From Paracentrotus lividus (taxonomy: Eukaryota; Echinodermata; Echinoidea; Camarodonta; Echinidae), in the NCBI GenBank assembly GCA_940671915.1, contig CALNVZ010003433.1, positions 18,595,533-18,659,532 on the forward strand: a DNA stretch of 64,000 nucleotides, in the 5' to 3' direction. Each line of letters starts with the position of its first letter. Positions within the stretch are counted from its first letter, which is position 1. Positions 13,300 to 25,900 of the stretch are shown one piece after another. The translations under genes were made by a program, and so were the position numbers. The notes beneath the pieces are model-generated. The model was not told the origin of the DNA. It was given only the letters and a program-made list of their open reading frames with translations, and ran no database searches.

Positions 13300-13912
13300 G
13301 CCTATCCCGATTCTCCCTCACCTTTATATTCCAATTTCTCTTAACTTTATCATGGAGGATAAAGCCTTTTGTCCTTTAAACTTTGTACGTCTTTTCTTTT
13401 TAAATCCTTTTCATATGTTTTTTGTTAACTTTAGTTTTGGGCACTTATGCATTCGAAGGCCTGTTGAGCAGGACTATTCGTTCCGCCGCGATTTGAAGGA
13501 GGTGGTCACGATGTGAAAAGGGCACTTTTGAGACCGAGGCTTAAAGAGAAAAGAATTTTCAGATTAGGTATAGGGGTGCCCAGACAAAATTTGCCTTTAA
13601 ATTTTTGCTTTTAAGATTTTTAATGCTTTGTTTTTATTAAATGATAAACAAAGGAATGTCGAGCGCGAAGCGCGAGCCGAGAAATTTTGAGAAAGTGTGC
13701 ATTTATAGACCTATTTAGTATCACCCGAGCCGAGCTTTGAAATTTTTAGCTGGACAAGAAATTTGAGTTAACTGTGCAATTATAGATAATAACCTATTCT
13801 TAGGTATCTGCGATAATTACTGTAGCCTATGTTTGTCAATATGTCAATTATATCCCATACATTTTTTTATTCTTTTTTCATTATTATTCATTTTGCTCAA
13901 GGGTGGGCGCCC
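13300..13912. repeat. GCGCGAAGCGCGAG-type dispersed repeat at inner end of arm 1
   Basis: AT-rich unit with the signature GAGCGCGAAGCGCGAG, plus TTTTTAATG, GACCTATTTAGTATC and GGGGTGCCCAGA. Related units occur in tandem at 40,550-41,640. No coding sequence. Confidence 0.6.
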
Positions 13913-13996
13913 GATGTCTTTGTTTCCCTTGTTTTTTCCCCTTTTTTCCTCTTTTTTTTTTCCGGTTGTGGGTTTTTTTGTGGTATGAGAGAGTCT
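13913..13996. other. Palindrome spacer resembling a long-read hairpin adapter
   Basis: These 84 bases separate the two mirror arms and have no partner in either. They read as a T-rich pyrimidine stretch, then CCGGTTGTGGG, then TTTGTGG, then TATGAGAGAGTC. The standard SMRTbell adapter, as I recall it, has the same order of blocks: ATCTCTC, TTTTCC, repeated TCC, CCGTTGTTG, repeated TTG, and GAGAGAGAT at the end. The spacer is longer than the 45-base adapter, as expected for a poorly read adapter that escaped trimming. A natural spacer cannot be excluded without reads. Confidence 0.7.
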
Positions 13997-14600
13997 GGGC
14001 GCCCCACCCTTGGAGTAATTGATAATAATGAAAAAAGAAAAAAAAAAATGCAATGGGATATAATTGACATATGACAAACATAGGCTACAGTAATTATCGC
14101 CAGATACTAAATAGGTTTATTATTATATTGCACAGTCTACTCAAATTCTTGTCAGCTAAAAATTTCAAGCTCGCGCTCGCGGATACTAAAATAGGTCTAT
14201 AATGACAATTATCTCAAATTTCGGCTCGCGTTCGCGCTCGCATTCCTTTGTTTTATCATTAATAAAATGACAAAGCCATTAAAAATTTTTTAAAAAGCAA
14301 AAATTTAAGGCAATATTTTCTGGGGCACCCCTATACTAATCGGAATTCTTCTCTTTTAAGCCCTCGGTCTTCAAGTGCCCCCTTTTCAATCGTGGACCCC
14401 TCACTTTCAAATCGCGGCGGAACGGAACTAGTCTGCCTCCAACAGGCCTCTCAATGCATAAGTGCCCAAAACTTAAAGTTAAACAAAAACATATGAAAAA
14501 GGATTTAAAAAAGAGACGTACAAAAGCTTAAAGGCACAAAAGCTTTATCCTCCAATGATAAAAGTAAGAGAAATTGGAATATAGGTGAGGAGAACGGAAT
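13997..14600. repeat. GCGCGAAGCGCGAG-type dispersed repeat at inner end of arm 2
   Basis: Mirror copy of 13,300-13,912. Confidence 0.6.
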
Positions 14601-14799
14601 AGAGCCAGTTTCATTTCACAAATCCAATGTAATTGAGTCGCCTCCGATACTCAATAAATTGTATGGATTCGAGTACAGTTTGTATATATTTTCATTGTAG
14701 ATAATAGGGCCCTACTTTTTCTTGAGGAGATTGGGCAGCTGGGAGATATGAGCTCAGCGCGGGGCGCTGAGCGAAACAACAGATCCAAATTAAATACTA

Positions 14800-14936
14800 T
14801 TAAAATGATATCCGATTCCGAAACCCACAATGCAACGCGCACGGATCTAAGAAACAAACCTTATCTGGAGTCATCACGTCCGAAGAAAACGTCACGTTAA
14901 ATGCGCCATAGCAGAGTTCCTAAAGCTTAAAAAGGA
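14800..14936 (+). promoter_or_regulatory. SKP1: Candidate SKP1 promoter and first exon (arm 2 copy)
   Basis: Plus-strand copy of the site at 36,504-36,640, starting near CCGAAACCCACAATGCAACG. The donor reads AAAAAGGATG here where arm 3 has GTGAGT, another likely reading error. Confidence 0.35.
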
Positions 14937-16059
14937 TGTAAAAATCACTTTTAATGTTTTAAATGATTTCACCATATTCGTGTAAAATCAATAATAATCT
15001 GTCGCCTGTTTGTTAATAGAATAGGTATATTTTGTCTGTGTAGCTCGATTTTTCATGATCGAATAAACTGAAGCCCCATCCATTGCCTATTTGTGTCAGT
15101 GAATAACTTATAATTAGAGAACAGACGCTTTTTCAAATTATTATTTTCAAATGTGACAATACTACGACAACGGTTATTTTATTTTTTGCGTATGGATTTT
15201 GTATATAAAGACTAGTTTTAGATTTTAATGTATAATAGACCTCACTGTTTCACATGTTTGAATTGAATGTGCAACTTTCTTAGTTCTCTTGCGAAATGCA
15301 GTCCTTGAAAAAAAATGCATGATGATGGCACACATACAGCTGCCAAACCAACATAGTCAGTAACTGTAAAATGGCTGTCTGTCGGCCCTCTTGAGTTGAT
15401 TTAGAAACTTCTCAATAATAATTAGCGAAACCAGATTAATCCTACCTAAAAATAGATTAAGATAACTATAGTCTCATCTGCAAGTATTATTTCTTTCCAA
15501 TTAGTATTTTTAAATTGTTATGATTTAATTTTTATAACCCTTTTTGGGGTATGGCACCTTGACTTCGGCTGTAGTCTCAAGCACTTTTCTGTCATGATCT
15601 TGTTCCATGGAAGAAAACTGCTGCGATAAAAGGGTACTTTCCAGGCAAGTCATTATTTGAATTGAGCCATGCATAAAGTGTAAGTGGAGAGGAGTGTCTA
15701 TATTTGTGCAAATTTCAAATAGATAATGAAGCAAAAAAATATCAACACATTTCTCATGCTTCCTTTCAATTCTAAATAAACAAAAATAGTGAACGAAAAT
15801 GAGTCTAAGGAAAGTCTGTAACATTTTTTTTATGATTGACTTTCTAGAAGAAGGTTGCACCTCTTTTTTGCTCTTCATCACTCAACCTGTCACCTTCTGT
15901 CCAAAATGGTTTCTAGAAATCATCTGCATGTTAAGCATCTGATACATCCTTTACAGTTAAATTCTGCAACGTTTGCATAAGTTTGGTTAAAAGATGCCAG
16001 CTAAGAAAGAGGAGTGCAGTGTGATCAAAGTTTGCTTCCTGTAAAACTGGTCCTATGAT

Positions 16060-17460
16060 CTTCTTCTTCTTCTCTCTTCTCCGTTTGCTTTGGAGATCAG
16101 CAGCACTCGTTCAAGTCTGTATGTTTAAATGTCAGGCTTTCACTTATGTGTCTGAAGTCCATGATTAAAGATGATTTCAGAGTCGTCGATTTGTAGAATG
16201 AAATCAGAGGACAAGGGCTCGTTGAAATTAACTTAGCAAGAGGAGGTTCTGGTTTAGGCGAAGAAACTAGTTGAATAAAGGTTGAAGGGGTCGTCTCTGT
16301 CTAATGTTTCTTGTAAATTTGAGACATCAGTAGAATCTCGTTGGCCTTTCTATGAAGGTTTCTCGGGTTCAGTTTGCTGGCAGTAATATGGAAGTGGAGC
16401 ACATCCTCATAAAGTAATTTACATAACGGACAGGTAGCTGTTTGGGATTGCCAAATTGTCAGTAGACCTTCTGGTGGGATATGTTTGCAGTAAAGGAAGC
16501 TGAGCCTCTTACGATCTGGGCCTTCGGAGGTGGAGCGAAGCCTTACTGAAAGATAAGCAATAAGGTGAGGAAAGCTCAAGGTTTTTCCATATAGAGAGGG
16601 GTTGACTTACTGATATGGCATCCCGGATTATACTGCAACCTTTTGCATTAATAAGATATCTTGGACATTCAGTTCCACCTTACATGGTAAGGACAGGTGC
16701 TCCATCAATGATGAGAGATCTGGAAGAGCATACCTGGACTGGAGAGAAAGTCATTCCAGGTGATTGATAAAGTGGACTGATTGAAACAGATGCATTGGAG
16801 GAGTGTTCTTTTCTACAAACCGTTCTTGAGGCAAGTGAATGAGCTGCTCCAATAGTGAGAAGGGTGTTCTGTTCCACTTTAGAGATCACGAAGGTTTACT
16901 AAGCCAAGTAAGAAGAAAACTGCCTCATTAGCAGCAGATTGAGGGATTCCAAGGATCTTCTTAAAAAATTTTAAAGCCTGTGGGATTGTCAATGAGAGAA
17001 CGGATGATCCAAATAGCGTTCTTTGGGATGAAGAGGCTAGAGGTCTCGAGCCTCTTACAATAATTCTCTTGAATGGGGTCTGTCCGTATGGAAGATTAAT
17101 TTATTCCAAAGTGCGGATGTTGGATCACCTTCTTAATCATTTGCCATCAGTCATCTGCCATGACGATGCTGTCTCCCTTGTTTCCAATGGACTATACTTC
17201 TCATTGGTGACAACCACAGGTCATATTTGGTGGGTTGATTGTATTTTTCCATCTCTCGTTTTATAGCAGTGGATGATTTTCTAGCATATCCGGCAGTTCA
17301 TTAGAAGAGGGGCTAAGAGTGCCACATCGTCAGCTTTAGAACAATCTAACCCTTGATATCTTTCCGTCCAAAAACAGCACCAGGTGCCTCTCTCTCAACG
17401 TCTTAATCAGTTTGTCTAATGAAAGAGTCTGTGTATAGTGAGGGGGAGAGATCGTATATT
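16060..17460 (-). mobile_element. Second LINE fragment (arm 2 copy)
   Basis: Mirror copy on the minus strand. The piece QSQTATCPLCKLLYEDVLHF is open near 16,390-16,450. Confidence 0.7.
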
Positions 17461-18242
17461 AGCTGTCATGATGCTTGGGCGACAAAATGTATGAAATGCC
17501 ACTTCTCAGCATCAGTCTAAAGCTGACGCAAGTTGCCAAATTTTGCGTATAAAAAAAAGTTTAACATACATTACTCGTCACTTTATTATTTTCAGTGGGG
17601 AATGAATGATTTTTTTGTAAAGATTTGGAGGGGAAGTCATACATTCTACTAACAAACAATAGACTGAGAGCACAGAGAATGTTTGAGACTGCAGCTTAAG
17701 TTAAGCAATTGATCGATAATATGCACGTTGCTGTGTGTGTATTATGGATGTTTCATATTGGCGACATACAAATTTTGGACTCGATACTTTGCCCTTTCAG
17801 AAGTGAATAGTTTTGACGTTATACTCAAAATGAGAGCAATCTCAGGAAAACAGTTTATATTTGTAGAGGATTTGTTGATACTTCATGTTATGTGCAAGAA
17901 TTGTTTATTTGCAAAAAAAAAAAAAAATAAATAAACAAATAGAATGAGAATTTGGCATGCGTAATAAGCTAGGTATGGAGTTACTTTTTGAATTAATGTG
18001 AATATTCTACCCATGTACTTGTACAAAAGTCAACAGGATGTGCTCACACACTAGTTTGTTGCAGCCCTGTTAGTTTAAACTTCCCAGCAGCCCAAGCTGG
18101 TATTCTGAGGCCAGTGTTCTGGTTTTCGTACCTGTCGGAAACACGCAAGACTATCTTATCTCAGAAAACTTGTAATCTCTGAAAAAACTAAAATTTGATC
18201 ACTATCAGGAATCTACTTTTATTTACTGCTTGTGTGATAACA

Positions 18243-19356
18243 CAATTGAAAGATAGCTAGTACTAGATGTTCCTATGTTACATCAAATCCAGTTTGAGGA
18301 AACAAGGAGGCTTAAAAGTTTTTGAATATGTCCACAAATCATATTTCATATCATATAGATGTCAAACTTGCAGATTGACTTCTGTCATGTATGAAATTTT
18401 GATGCATAATCCAGGAAATATAATACTTCTTGATTTCAATAATCAATAACTGCACATAGGAATTTTTAGCTCTATAATAGTGCACATAGGAACTTCTAGT
18501 ACTGAAAAGTCAACATCATAATGAAAACAACATTAATTTAGATATTTATGGTAAATTGGTAGTTTTATTAAATCACATGGATATTAACAGAAAAATATTA
18601 TCAGTGAACGTGGCAGTCATCATCCACATCTTGAGTTCACCCAGATGATTTTTTGCGTTATCGTGTGCCGTTATATCATATAAGCCATGATTTGTGATTC
18701 ATTTTTCAGAGTTAAAAAGGTTACATTAAGTAAAAAAAAAATGACACATATTTCACACTGTGCTGGTCATCACAGTATCATAAGTTTTAAGATATGCTAC
18801 AATGTATATACTTTCGTATTAAAGACAATAAAAATGACCAAATTATATACGCTGTTTGATACACATACTAAAAGTTATGACAAATCATTTTCACTGATAG
18901 AAGCAAATGATCCATGATCATGTTGATTTTCCTAACATGGTGGTCGATAGTTTTGCAAAATCTAAATATATGAAATCATTGAAGACCTTACATTATGATT
19001 GATTTAAATGTTGTTCAAAAAAGCATCTAATTTTGCTGTCTTTAGCACTACACACTGCGTATGCAGTCTGTTGCCATTGAACAGATCATGTGACTTGCTC
19101 ATGGCATGTATTGATTGGCCTGTCATGTCCACCATAGGTACTTCTAGTTCTAGATGACTGCACATAGGAACATTCTATACTAAAAGTTGCTTACTGTGTG
19201 AACATGGAGTGCAATTTGACCCTTTTAATTAAAATATTGATTTTTTAATACTTACAAGTTAAAGTACACATCTAACATGTTGAAAAATACAATAACTCAA
19301 ATGGCCAAAATGTACCATACAAACATCTAGTACTAGCATCTCAATTTGTAGTCTAA
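18243..19356. mobile_element. Element with GTACTAGATGTT inverted ends (arm 2 copy)
   Basis: The two ends are inverted copies of CAATTGAAGATAGTAGTACT followed by AGATGTTCCTATG. The related motif TGCACATAGGAAC with CTTCTAGTACT or TTTTTAGC recurs inside, at 18,448-18,510 and 19,135-19,185, in both directions. No transposase was seen. It lies upstream of SKP1 exon 1, in the candidate first intron. Confidence 0.5.
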
Positions 19357-19846
19357 AGATTGGATGATGATTTGAATTTCTGTTTACAAATGAAAAATTT
19401 GTGAAGCTTGCAACTTGTTATTTGCTACGCCATTTTTCCTTATGGACACACATAAGACATGCAGTTGTTATTTGAATTAACTCTAACCTTGGATCGCCGA
19501 TTGCTTTGCCTACAATCTGATATTGACTTTTTTTTTTCATTAGTGCCATTATAATGTGTTTCAGATATGACTTACATACATTACATGTGTAGACAAGATC
19601 TTAGAAAATATAGTAGTTTATGGATTGTGGGCCAGAGTTGCATGGATGGCAGTGGATGCTACTTCTGTACCCGCCATATTAATGCTTGTAAATTAAAAAA
19701 CTCATCATGTTACACTGATTGCCAGGTTCAAGTCAGCGCCTGGCTAAAGAATTTACGATCATGGATTTCAGATTGATGCAGTCAATCAAACACAAGAAGA
19801 GTTACAGAAAATATCTTAAACCTTGCTAAGTTTCACCTTTTCACAG

Positions 19847-19939
19847 TTGCCAAACATCAAGTCAGAGCTCCGTATGGGGAGTAGTTGAAGGTAGAAGTAG
19901 AAGTAGCCAGAATCTTCATCATCAAGACCATGCTTGAAG
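19847..19939 (+). CDS. SKP1: SKP1 coding exon 1 (arm 2)
   Basis: Follows the acceptor TTTTCACAG directly and ends at GAAG before GTAAGAAT. The start reads TTG here; the same site is ATG in arm 3. Several single-base indels disturb the frame within the exon. Because the exon begins at the ATG, a separate untranslated first exon is required upstream. Confidence 0.85.
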
Positions 19940-22900
19940 GTAAGAATATGTTGCAGTCAATTTGAACCCATCATGAGAAACAAAAGTAGTTGGTATCCTG
20001 AGAAAACTTAAATGGGGATCACATGCCCTCCTCTTAAATATGTATTGAAGATGTCAGAAAATCAAATGGGGAGGTGTTTGAAGTAGAAGTAGCCAGGCAG
20101 TCCGTCATCATCAAGACCATGCTTGAAGTTAAGAATATGTTGCAGTCATTTTGTATTAGAAAATACTGGTATTCCTGAGCAAACTTAATGGGGATTACAT
20201 GTCACCTCTTAAATATATATCGAAGATATTAGAAATTAAGCAAAGCTTTCTTGTTTTACTGAAAATTGTAATACTTGTGGTAATTGACAAATGAGGTCTG
20301 ATTTGGCTAAAATTTTGCCTGCATGTACCCCACTCTTATTTTATGTCTATCTCTCAATGTATCAGGAGTGGGCTATAAATGGGTGATTTTGTTTTGTCCT
20401 GGTAACAGTTTTTTCTTCGTTCCCATATATCCTACCTCAACATGAAATGACAAATTTTGATCTTGCGTCCCACAAAAAAGGTGCAGGGCAAAATCCAAGA
20501 TGGCCGCTGTTTTCCTGAAAAATTACATTTTCAGCCATAATTTTGCCATTTTGGGTCTTTTCGCTGGTTCTGGTGTCTAATCCTATGTATTGGAGGACAG
20601 GCAATCTGTTTTATGCAACAAGAAGTAGTGTCAACCCTTCACCTGTAGAAATAACCCTCTATATCCCTGCATTGGGGGCTAAATTGGCCCCGCCCCTCTT
20701 GACATTTTTCCTGATAATCTGTCAATGCAAAATATTCGGACAAAAATATTCTGGACTTTTGCAATTGACGTTTAACACACATTTTAAGACCTTATTTGCG
20801 AAAATCGGGTGACGGTTGCAGAGAAATAACACATTTCGTGACCAATCTTTGAAAAATAAAAGCGGTTCCAATGCTTTTGTGTGTACAATGTATTAGTGCA
20901 ATGCATGTACATTAATATATTTACTAATTTTCCTCCGTTACACCCTGAATCTCATTTATTTATCAACTGACTGTGACCAAACTTGGTATGTCTCAAATGT
21001 CATCAGTATTTTACAAGAATACATAGTCAAATTTATGATATCTTTTGTTATTCTTCAATAAAACACAAAGCTACTGGAGAAAGAAGTCCAAGTCAGTTAC
21101 TTTTTATTCTAAAAAACACAATTTCATAAATATTGATCAGTATCATTCTTACCTAATCACTCGACAACTACATGTTACATAAAATTTTAGAGGATTGGTA
21201 TGATGCTTTCAACGAACGCGAGATGGTTGGCGCTTGTTTTTTAGATATATCAAAATGCTTCGACTGCATGATAACATATTTTATTGAAAAAAATGGAAAG
21301 ATATGGTGTTAAAAATAATGAGTTTAAGATGTTTCATAATTATTTATCTGGTATAAAGCAAACTGTTTATTGTCATGAGAAATTGTCTAAATTAATAATC
21401 TCTCTGGTAGGAATTCCCCAGGGTAGCCCTAGGCCATTACTTTTCTTATTTTATTAATGATTTAAGTGAAAGTTTAATATCATGTTCATGCAATATTTAT
21501 GCAGATGATGTGTCATTTATATTTCGGATAAAAGTAAAGAAGTTATTACGTCTAAACTACAGGATGATTTGGAAAATATTAGTAATGCATAGCTGCCAAC
21601 TGTTACGAAAAATTCGTAATTATTACGAATTTTTACCCTTTATAACGAAAATACGAATGCACCTTTAAAAATTAGAATATGAGCGCCATTATACATGTAT
21701 TATATTATGACCACTCACGCACGTGTTATATGCATTTCTGTGTAGTTCTACTACGGCGCGCGCGTACTACGTACGTGCACATGAAAGCAACACACGAAAA
21801 CAGCGCATTCGTAGTGAAGGCGGAAGGCCATTCAAAGTACATGCACGTTGGCTTAGTGCATACACACAGCGAAAGACGAAAAAGCGCATTCGCGTGAAAT
21901 GCATGTTGATGTTTAGTGCATACACACAGGTATGTGTACGAGCACTTGTACTTGTGTGTATTGTGTGTGATGCAGTTTGTGATGTCGCTAGCGAACCGTA
22001 TTTTGTCTCCTCTTCTTCTCTAGTTTTGGACCATAAATGGTGGAAAATGGAGCGTAAAAAGGGACAATGTTACAACAGCAAATATGGAACAGAGTTGACT
22101 TCATCACCAAATCGGGAAAAAACAAACAACATGCATTTTGTACGATATGTCGAAGGGATATCTCCATCGCTCATGGCGGCCGTAGTGACATTGTTTTGCA
22201 TACCAAATCAAAACTTCACATCGGAATTTTGAATCTGAATCTTCATCCACACCAAGATAACTTCATGGATGTCAACTTCGCAGGATTTAAATGTTACGCG
22301 AGCTGAGTGCTTGTTTACATCATTCTACTTGGATAATAATAATAATAAATCCAAATGTATTGATACAATGTAAGTATATTGTGAATGCTCATATTTCATT
22401 GAGTTATCATGGTTATTCATTCATCTTCAGATTCATGAAAAAATTTTTGGCAATAATTTTCTCAAACCTAAGCTCCACCCTAAAAACAACAGAAAAAAAA
22501 AGGTTTAAATGCTCCAAAATAGGGCTCAGATTGCACCAGAGAGCGTCTAGAACCCCAGAGCTTCCAGGGCCCTTAGGCGGGCCCTGGACCCCCGGCCGCA
22601 AGGGACTTCGCGCTTCGCGCTCGGTGATGTGCGCTTTGCGGCACATTTCTGTGTTTTTTATCTGATCATTACTAATTTGAAATTTCAAATGTTGGCAGCT
22701 ATGTAAATGGTACAAAGAAAATAAATTGAAAGTCATATTGATAAAACGATATAGTATGTTATTGAAACGCAACCCAACATACTTCTAAAGAATTAAACAT
22801 ATATTTGGATGGTAACATTATAAATCAAGTATCTCATATTCGGTATTTAGGAATCGAAATTGATGAAAACCTAACGTGGGATTCACACGGTGAAGAACCT

Positions 22901-25900
22901 AAGTAGATCTTTAGCTTTTAAGATATTTTCTTTAAAAAAGGTTAGTCACTTCACTGATCAACGTCTAAATAAGATTTATAATTGTTCAATCCAACCCATA
23001 CTGGATTACTCTTGTTCAGTTTGGGGAACTGTTCTGTCAAAAATAGGAATATTTTGTTAAGACTACAAAAAAGAGCAGCTAGAATAGTAGAAAAGAACTT
23101 TGATTATGCCGAAAATGGTATTGACATTATTAAACGCTTGAAATGGCAGTTTTAGAAAAAAGACGTAATTATTTCCTTGCTTGTATCATGTATAATTGTA
23201 TTCACGGTCATGCTCCGATACGTTTATGTAATTCAATTGATATGGTTTTTGATAGACATCCAATGAATATCATTGTTAATCACTAAACGTTGTAATACCA
23301 AAACCCAATATTGAATTTTTTAAGAGTAGTTTACGATATTCAGGAGGAAGTGTATGGAACAACCTTAATTCTGATCTGCACAATGCAAAGACTATTGATA
23401 GTTTCAAAAAGAATTATAAGAAATACATTTCTATTAAAAACACTTTCCGCTCTTATAAATACCTTTATGATAGGTTTAAATTTCAATTTGATTTTATCAC
23501 CCCGATGCACATGCACATTTTGTGTCTTAGATATCTGTTGATGAAATACCTATTTCATTGGTTACTTTCTCTTTATATTATATTTGAAATTATTCTATGT
23601 ATTATATTCTATGTTACTTGATTTTTTATGTTTACAGGACCGTGTCGAAAAACAGTTTGATAAACTGAACATGTATCCTGTATAAAGATGTTTAATAAAG
23701 TAGTTTTACGATATTCAGGAGGAAGTGTATGGAACAACCTTAATTCTGATCTGCACAATGCAAAAGACTATTGATAGTTTCAAAAAGAATTATAAGAAAA
23801 TACATTTCTATTAAAACACTTCCGCTCTTATAAAATACCTTTTATGATAGGTTTAAATTTCCAATTTGATTTTTATCACCCCGATGCACATGCACATTTT
23901 TGTGTCTTAGATATCTGTTGCTGAAAATACCTATTTCATTTGGTTTACTTTCTCTTTATTTATTATATTTGAAAATTATTCTATGTATTATATTCTATGT
24001 TACTTGATTTTTTATGTTTACAGGACCGTGTCGAAAAACAGTTTGATAAACTGAACATGTTATCCTGTATAAAGATGTTTTAATAAATAAATAAATAAAT
24101 AAATAAATAAATTCTTCTGACAACATTTATGGTAAAACCCATATACATTGTACACACATAAGCATTGGAAACCCGCCTATTTTTGTGATATTGGTCACAA
24201 AAACGTGCATATCTCTGCAACCTACCCCCGATTTTTACGAATAGGGTCTTAAAATGTGTATAAGATGTAAAATAAAAAAAAGTTATGAAATTCAGCGCAA
24301 ATATTTTTGCACTGAAAAATTAGAGCGGAAAAAGTCAAGAGGGCGGGGCAAATTTAGCCCCAATGCAGGGATATTGAGGGATATTTCTACAGGTGAAGGG
24401 TTTGACACTACTTCTTGTTGCATAAACAGATTGCCTGCCCTCCAATACATACTATTAGGCACCAGAACCAGCTAAAAAGATCCCAAAATGGCAAAAATTA
24501 TGGCTAAAAATGTGATTTTTCAGGAAACGGCAGCCATCTTGGATTTTTGCCCTGCACACTTTTTGTGGGACGCAAGGTCAAAAATTTTGTCATTTCATGT
24601 TGAGGTAGGATATATGGAACAGAAAAAACTGTTACAGGGCAAATAACAGAACACTATTTTTACCTACTTATAGCCACTCCTAATGTTATACACACATTTC
24701 CCTACAAAATGCATACAGAGACCTGTGCCCTGTAAACAAAAAGACCTACGATCGATAAAAAGTTATGATTTATTTTTCCCTGTAGCTCATCATGGACAGG
24801 GTGCTCCAAAGTTGATGACCATATCCTAACCCTATCCCTAACCCTACTCTTAGTCATTCCTAATCCATGACTGTACTGCATTCCAAATGAGGCTACCAAG
24901 ATAAAATCAATCATAACTTTTTATCAATCATAAGTCTTTGTGTTACAGGGCACTGGAAAATTGCAAAGAGCCATTTTTTTTAAAATGATTTTTCAAATGT
25001 AACATGAATATCAATTATGTCTAGGTTCATCGCAACTCGCATGACGAGTAGCCTCCGAAAATGAAAGTTCAATCGGTTTCCCTCTTTTCTCATCAAACAG
25101 ATCTTGGAATGGATGAGGAGATGATGATGCTATCCCTTCCCCAACGTCAACTCCACCATCCTCAAGAAGGTCCTCCAATGGTCCCACTACCACAAGGATG
25201 AACCTCCTCCACCAGAAGACGATGAAAACAGGGAGAAGAGGACAGATGATATCTGCGCCCATGACCAGGAGTTCCTCAAAGTCGACCAGGGTACCCTATT
25301 TGAGCTTATTTTGGTGAGTTTCTTGATTGTAACTTACATGTAGAGAAGCTGATGAAATATATGGGCAATACTGTCTAGACGAAGGCACAAGATTTTTTTG
25401 TTTTTGTTATTCCAATATTGGAGATTAACCCTTTGAGCGCAGGCCTGTGAAACGCGATTGTTACCCCTGTGGCGGAGTGATTTCTTGTACACTGACAGTA
25501 TTATAGAAATTTGTCATGTTTTGTGCTTTCATTGCTCCTTGCATCTAACTCGGTCATTTTCATGATTTGTAGTAAATGTAAACATGAAAGGCAGACATTT
25601 TTCTATCTCAACTGTAAGGCATATTCATCAATTCCAAATATAAGACGAGTTATTTTGGCAGAAGTTCCGCTTCTTTCCTTTCCAGTAGATTCACAATCCA
25701 AAGTGCGTAATGCATGTGCAGCACGCATGGTTCGATCGATAAGCCTACTGAAAAGCGCTTGAAAAGAGGTCCTGTTTCTTTCAAATATTTCTATAATAAT
25801 ATATGGATTAAAGATCATAGCGGCGGGCATTGCACCTCTGGACAATAGCACCTTTGAATAATCACCATTTACAACAAAATAGTTAAAACAAAAATGTCAG

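Larger units (their letters stand above)
1..13912 (-). repeat. Palindrome arm 1 (SKP1 locus, minus orientation)
   Basis: The first 13.9 kb reads as the reverse complement of 13,997-27,085. Position 1 pairs with about 27,085 (both carry the sequence around AATATTATAATATTG), and 13,901-13,912 pairs with 13,997-14,009 (GGGTGGGCGCCC against GGGCGCCCCACCC). All elements occur in mirror order: piggyBac-like element, SKP1 exon 2, foldback element, LINE, hAT-like element, SKP1 exon 1, LINE with CPLC motif. Differences are mostly single-base gains and losses, often in homopolymers, with few substitutions. Arm 1 is about 820 bases longer than arm 2, mostly because of extra sequence next to an N gap at 3,619-3,643. 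I treat it as a noisy second reading of the same locus rather than a real duplicate. Confidence 0.9.

Noticed and set aside
15525..15881. 118-residue minus-strand frame in arm 2
   Set aside because: The same DNA in arms 1 and 3 does not keep the frame, and no domain is recognisable.
22291..22665. 124-residue frame across the right half of the hAT-like element
   Set aside because: It crosses the ATT microsatellite and GC-rich repeat tail, differs between arms, and has no domain.
24830..24860. Internal telomere or chromosome-end fusion
   Set aside because: Only a few CCCTAA-like units, placed at the centre of a miniature transposon.
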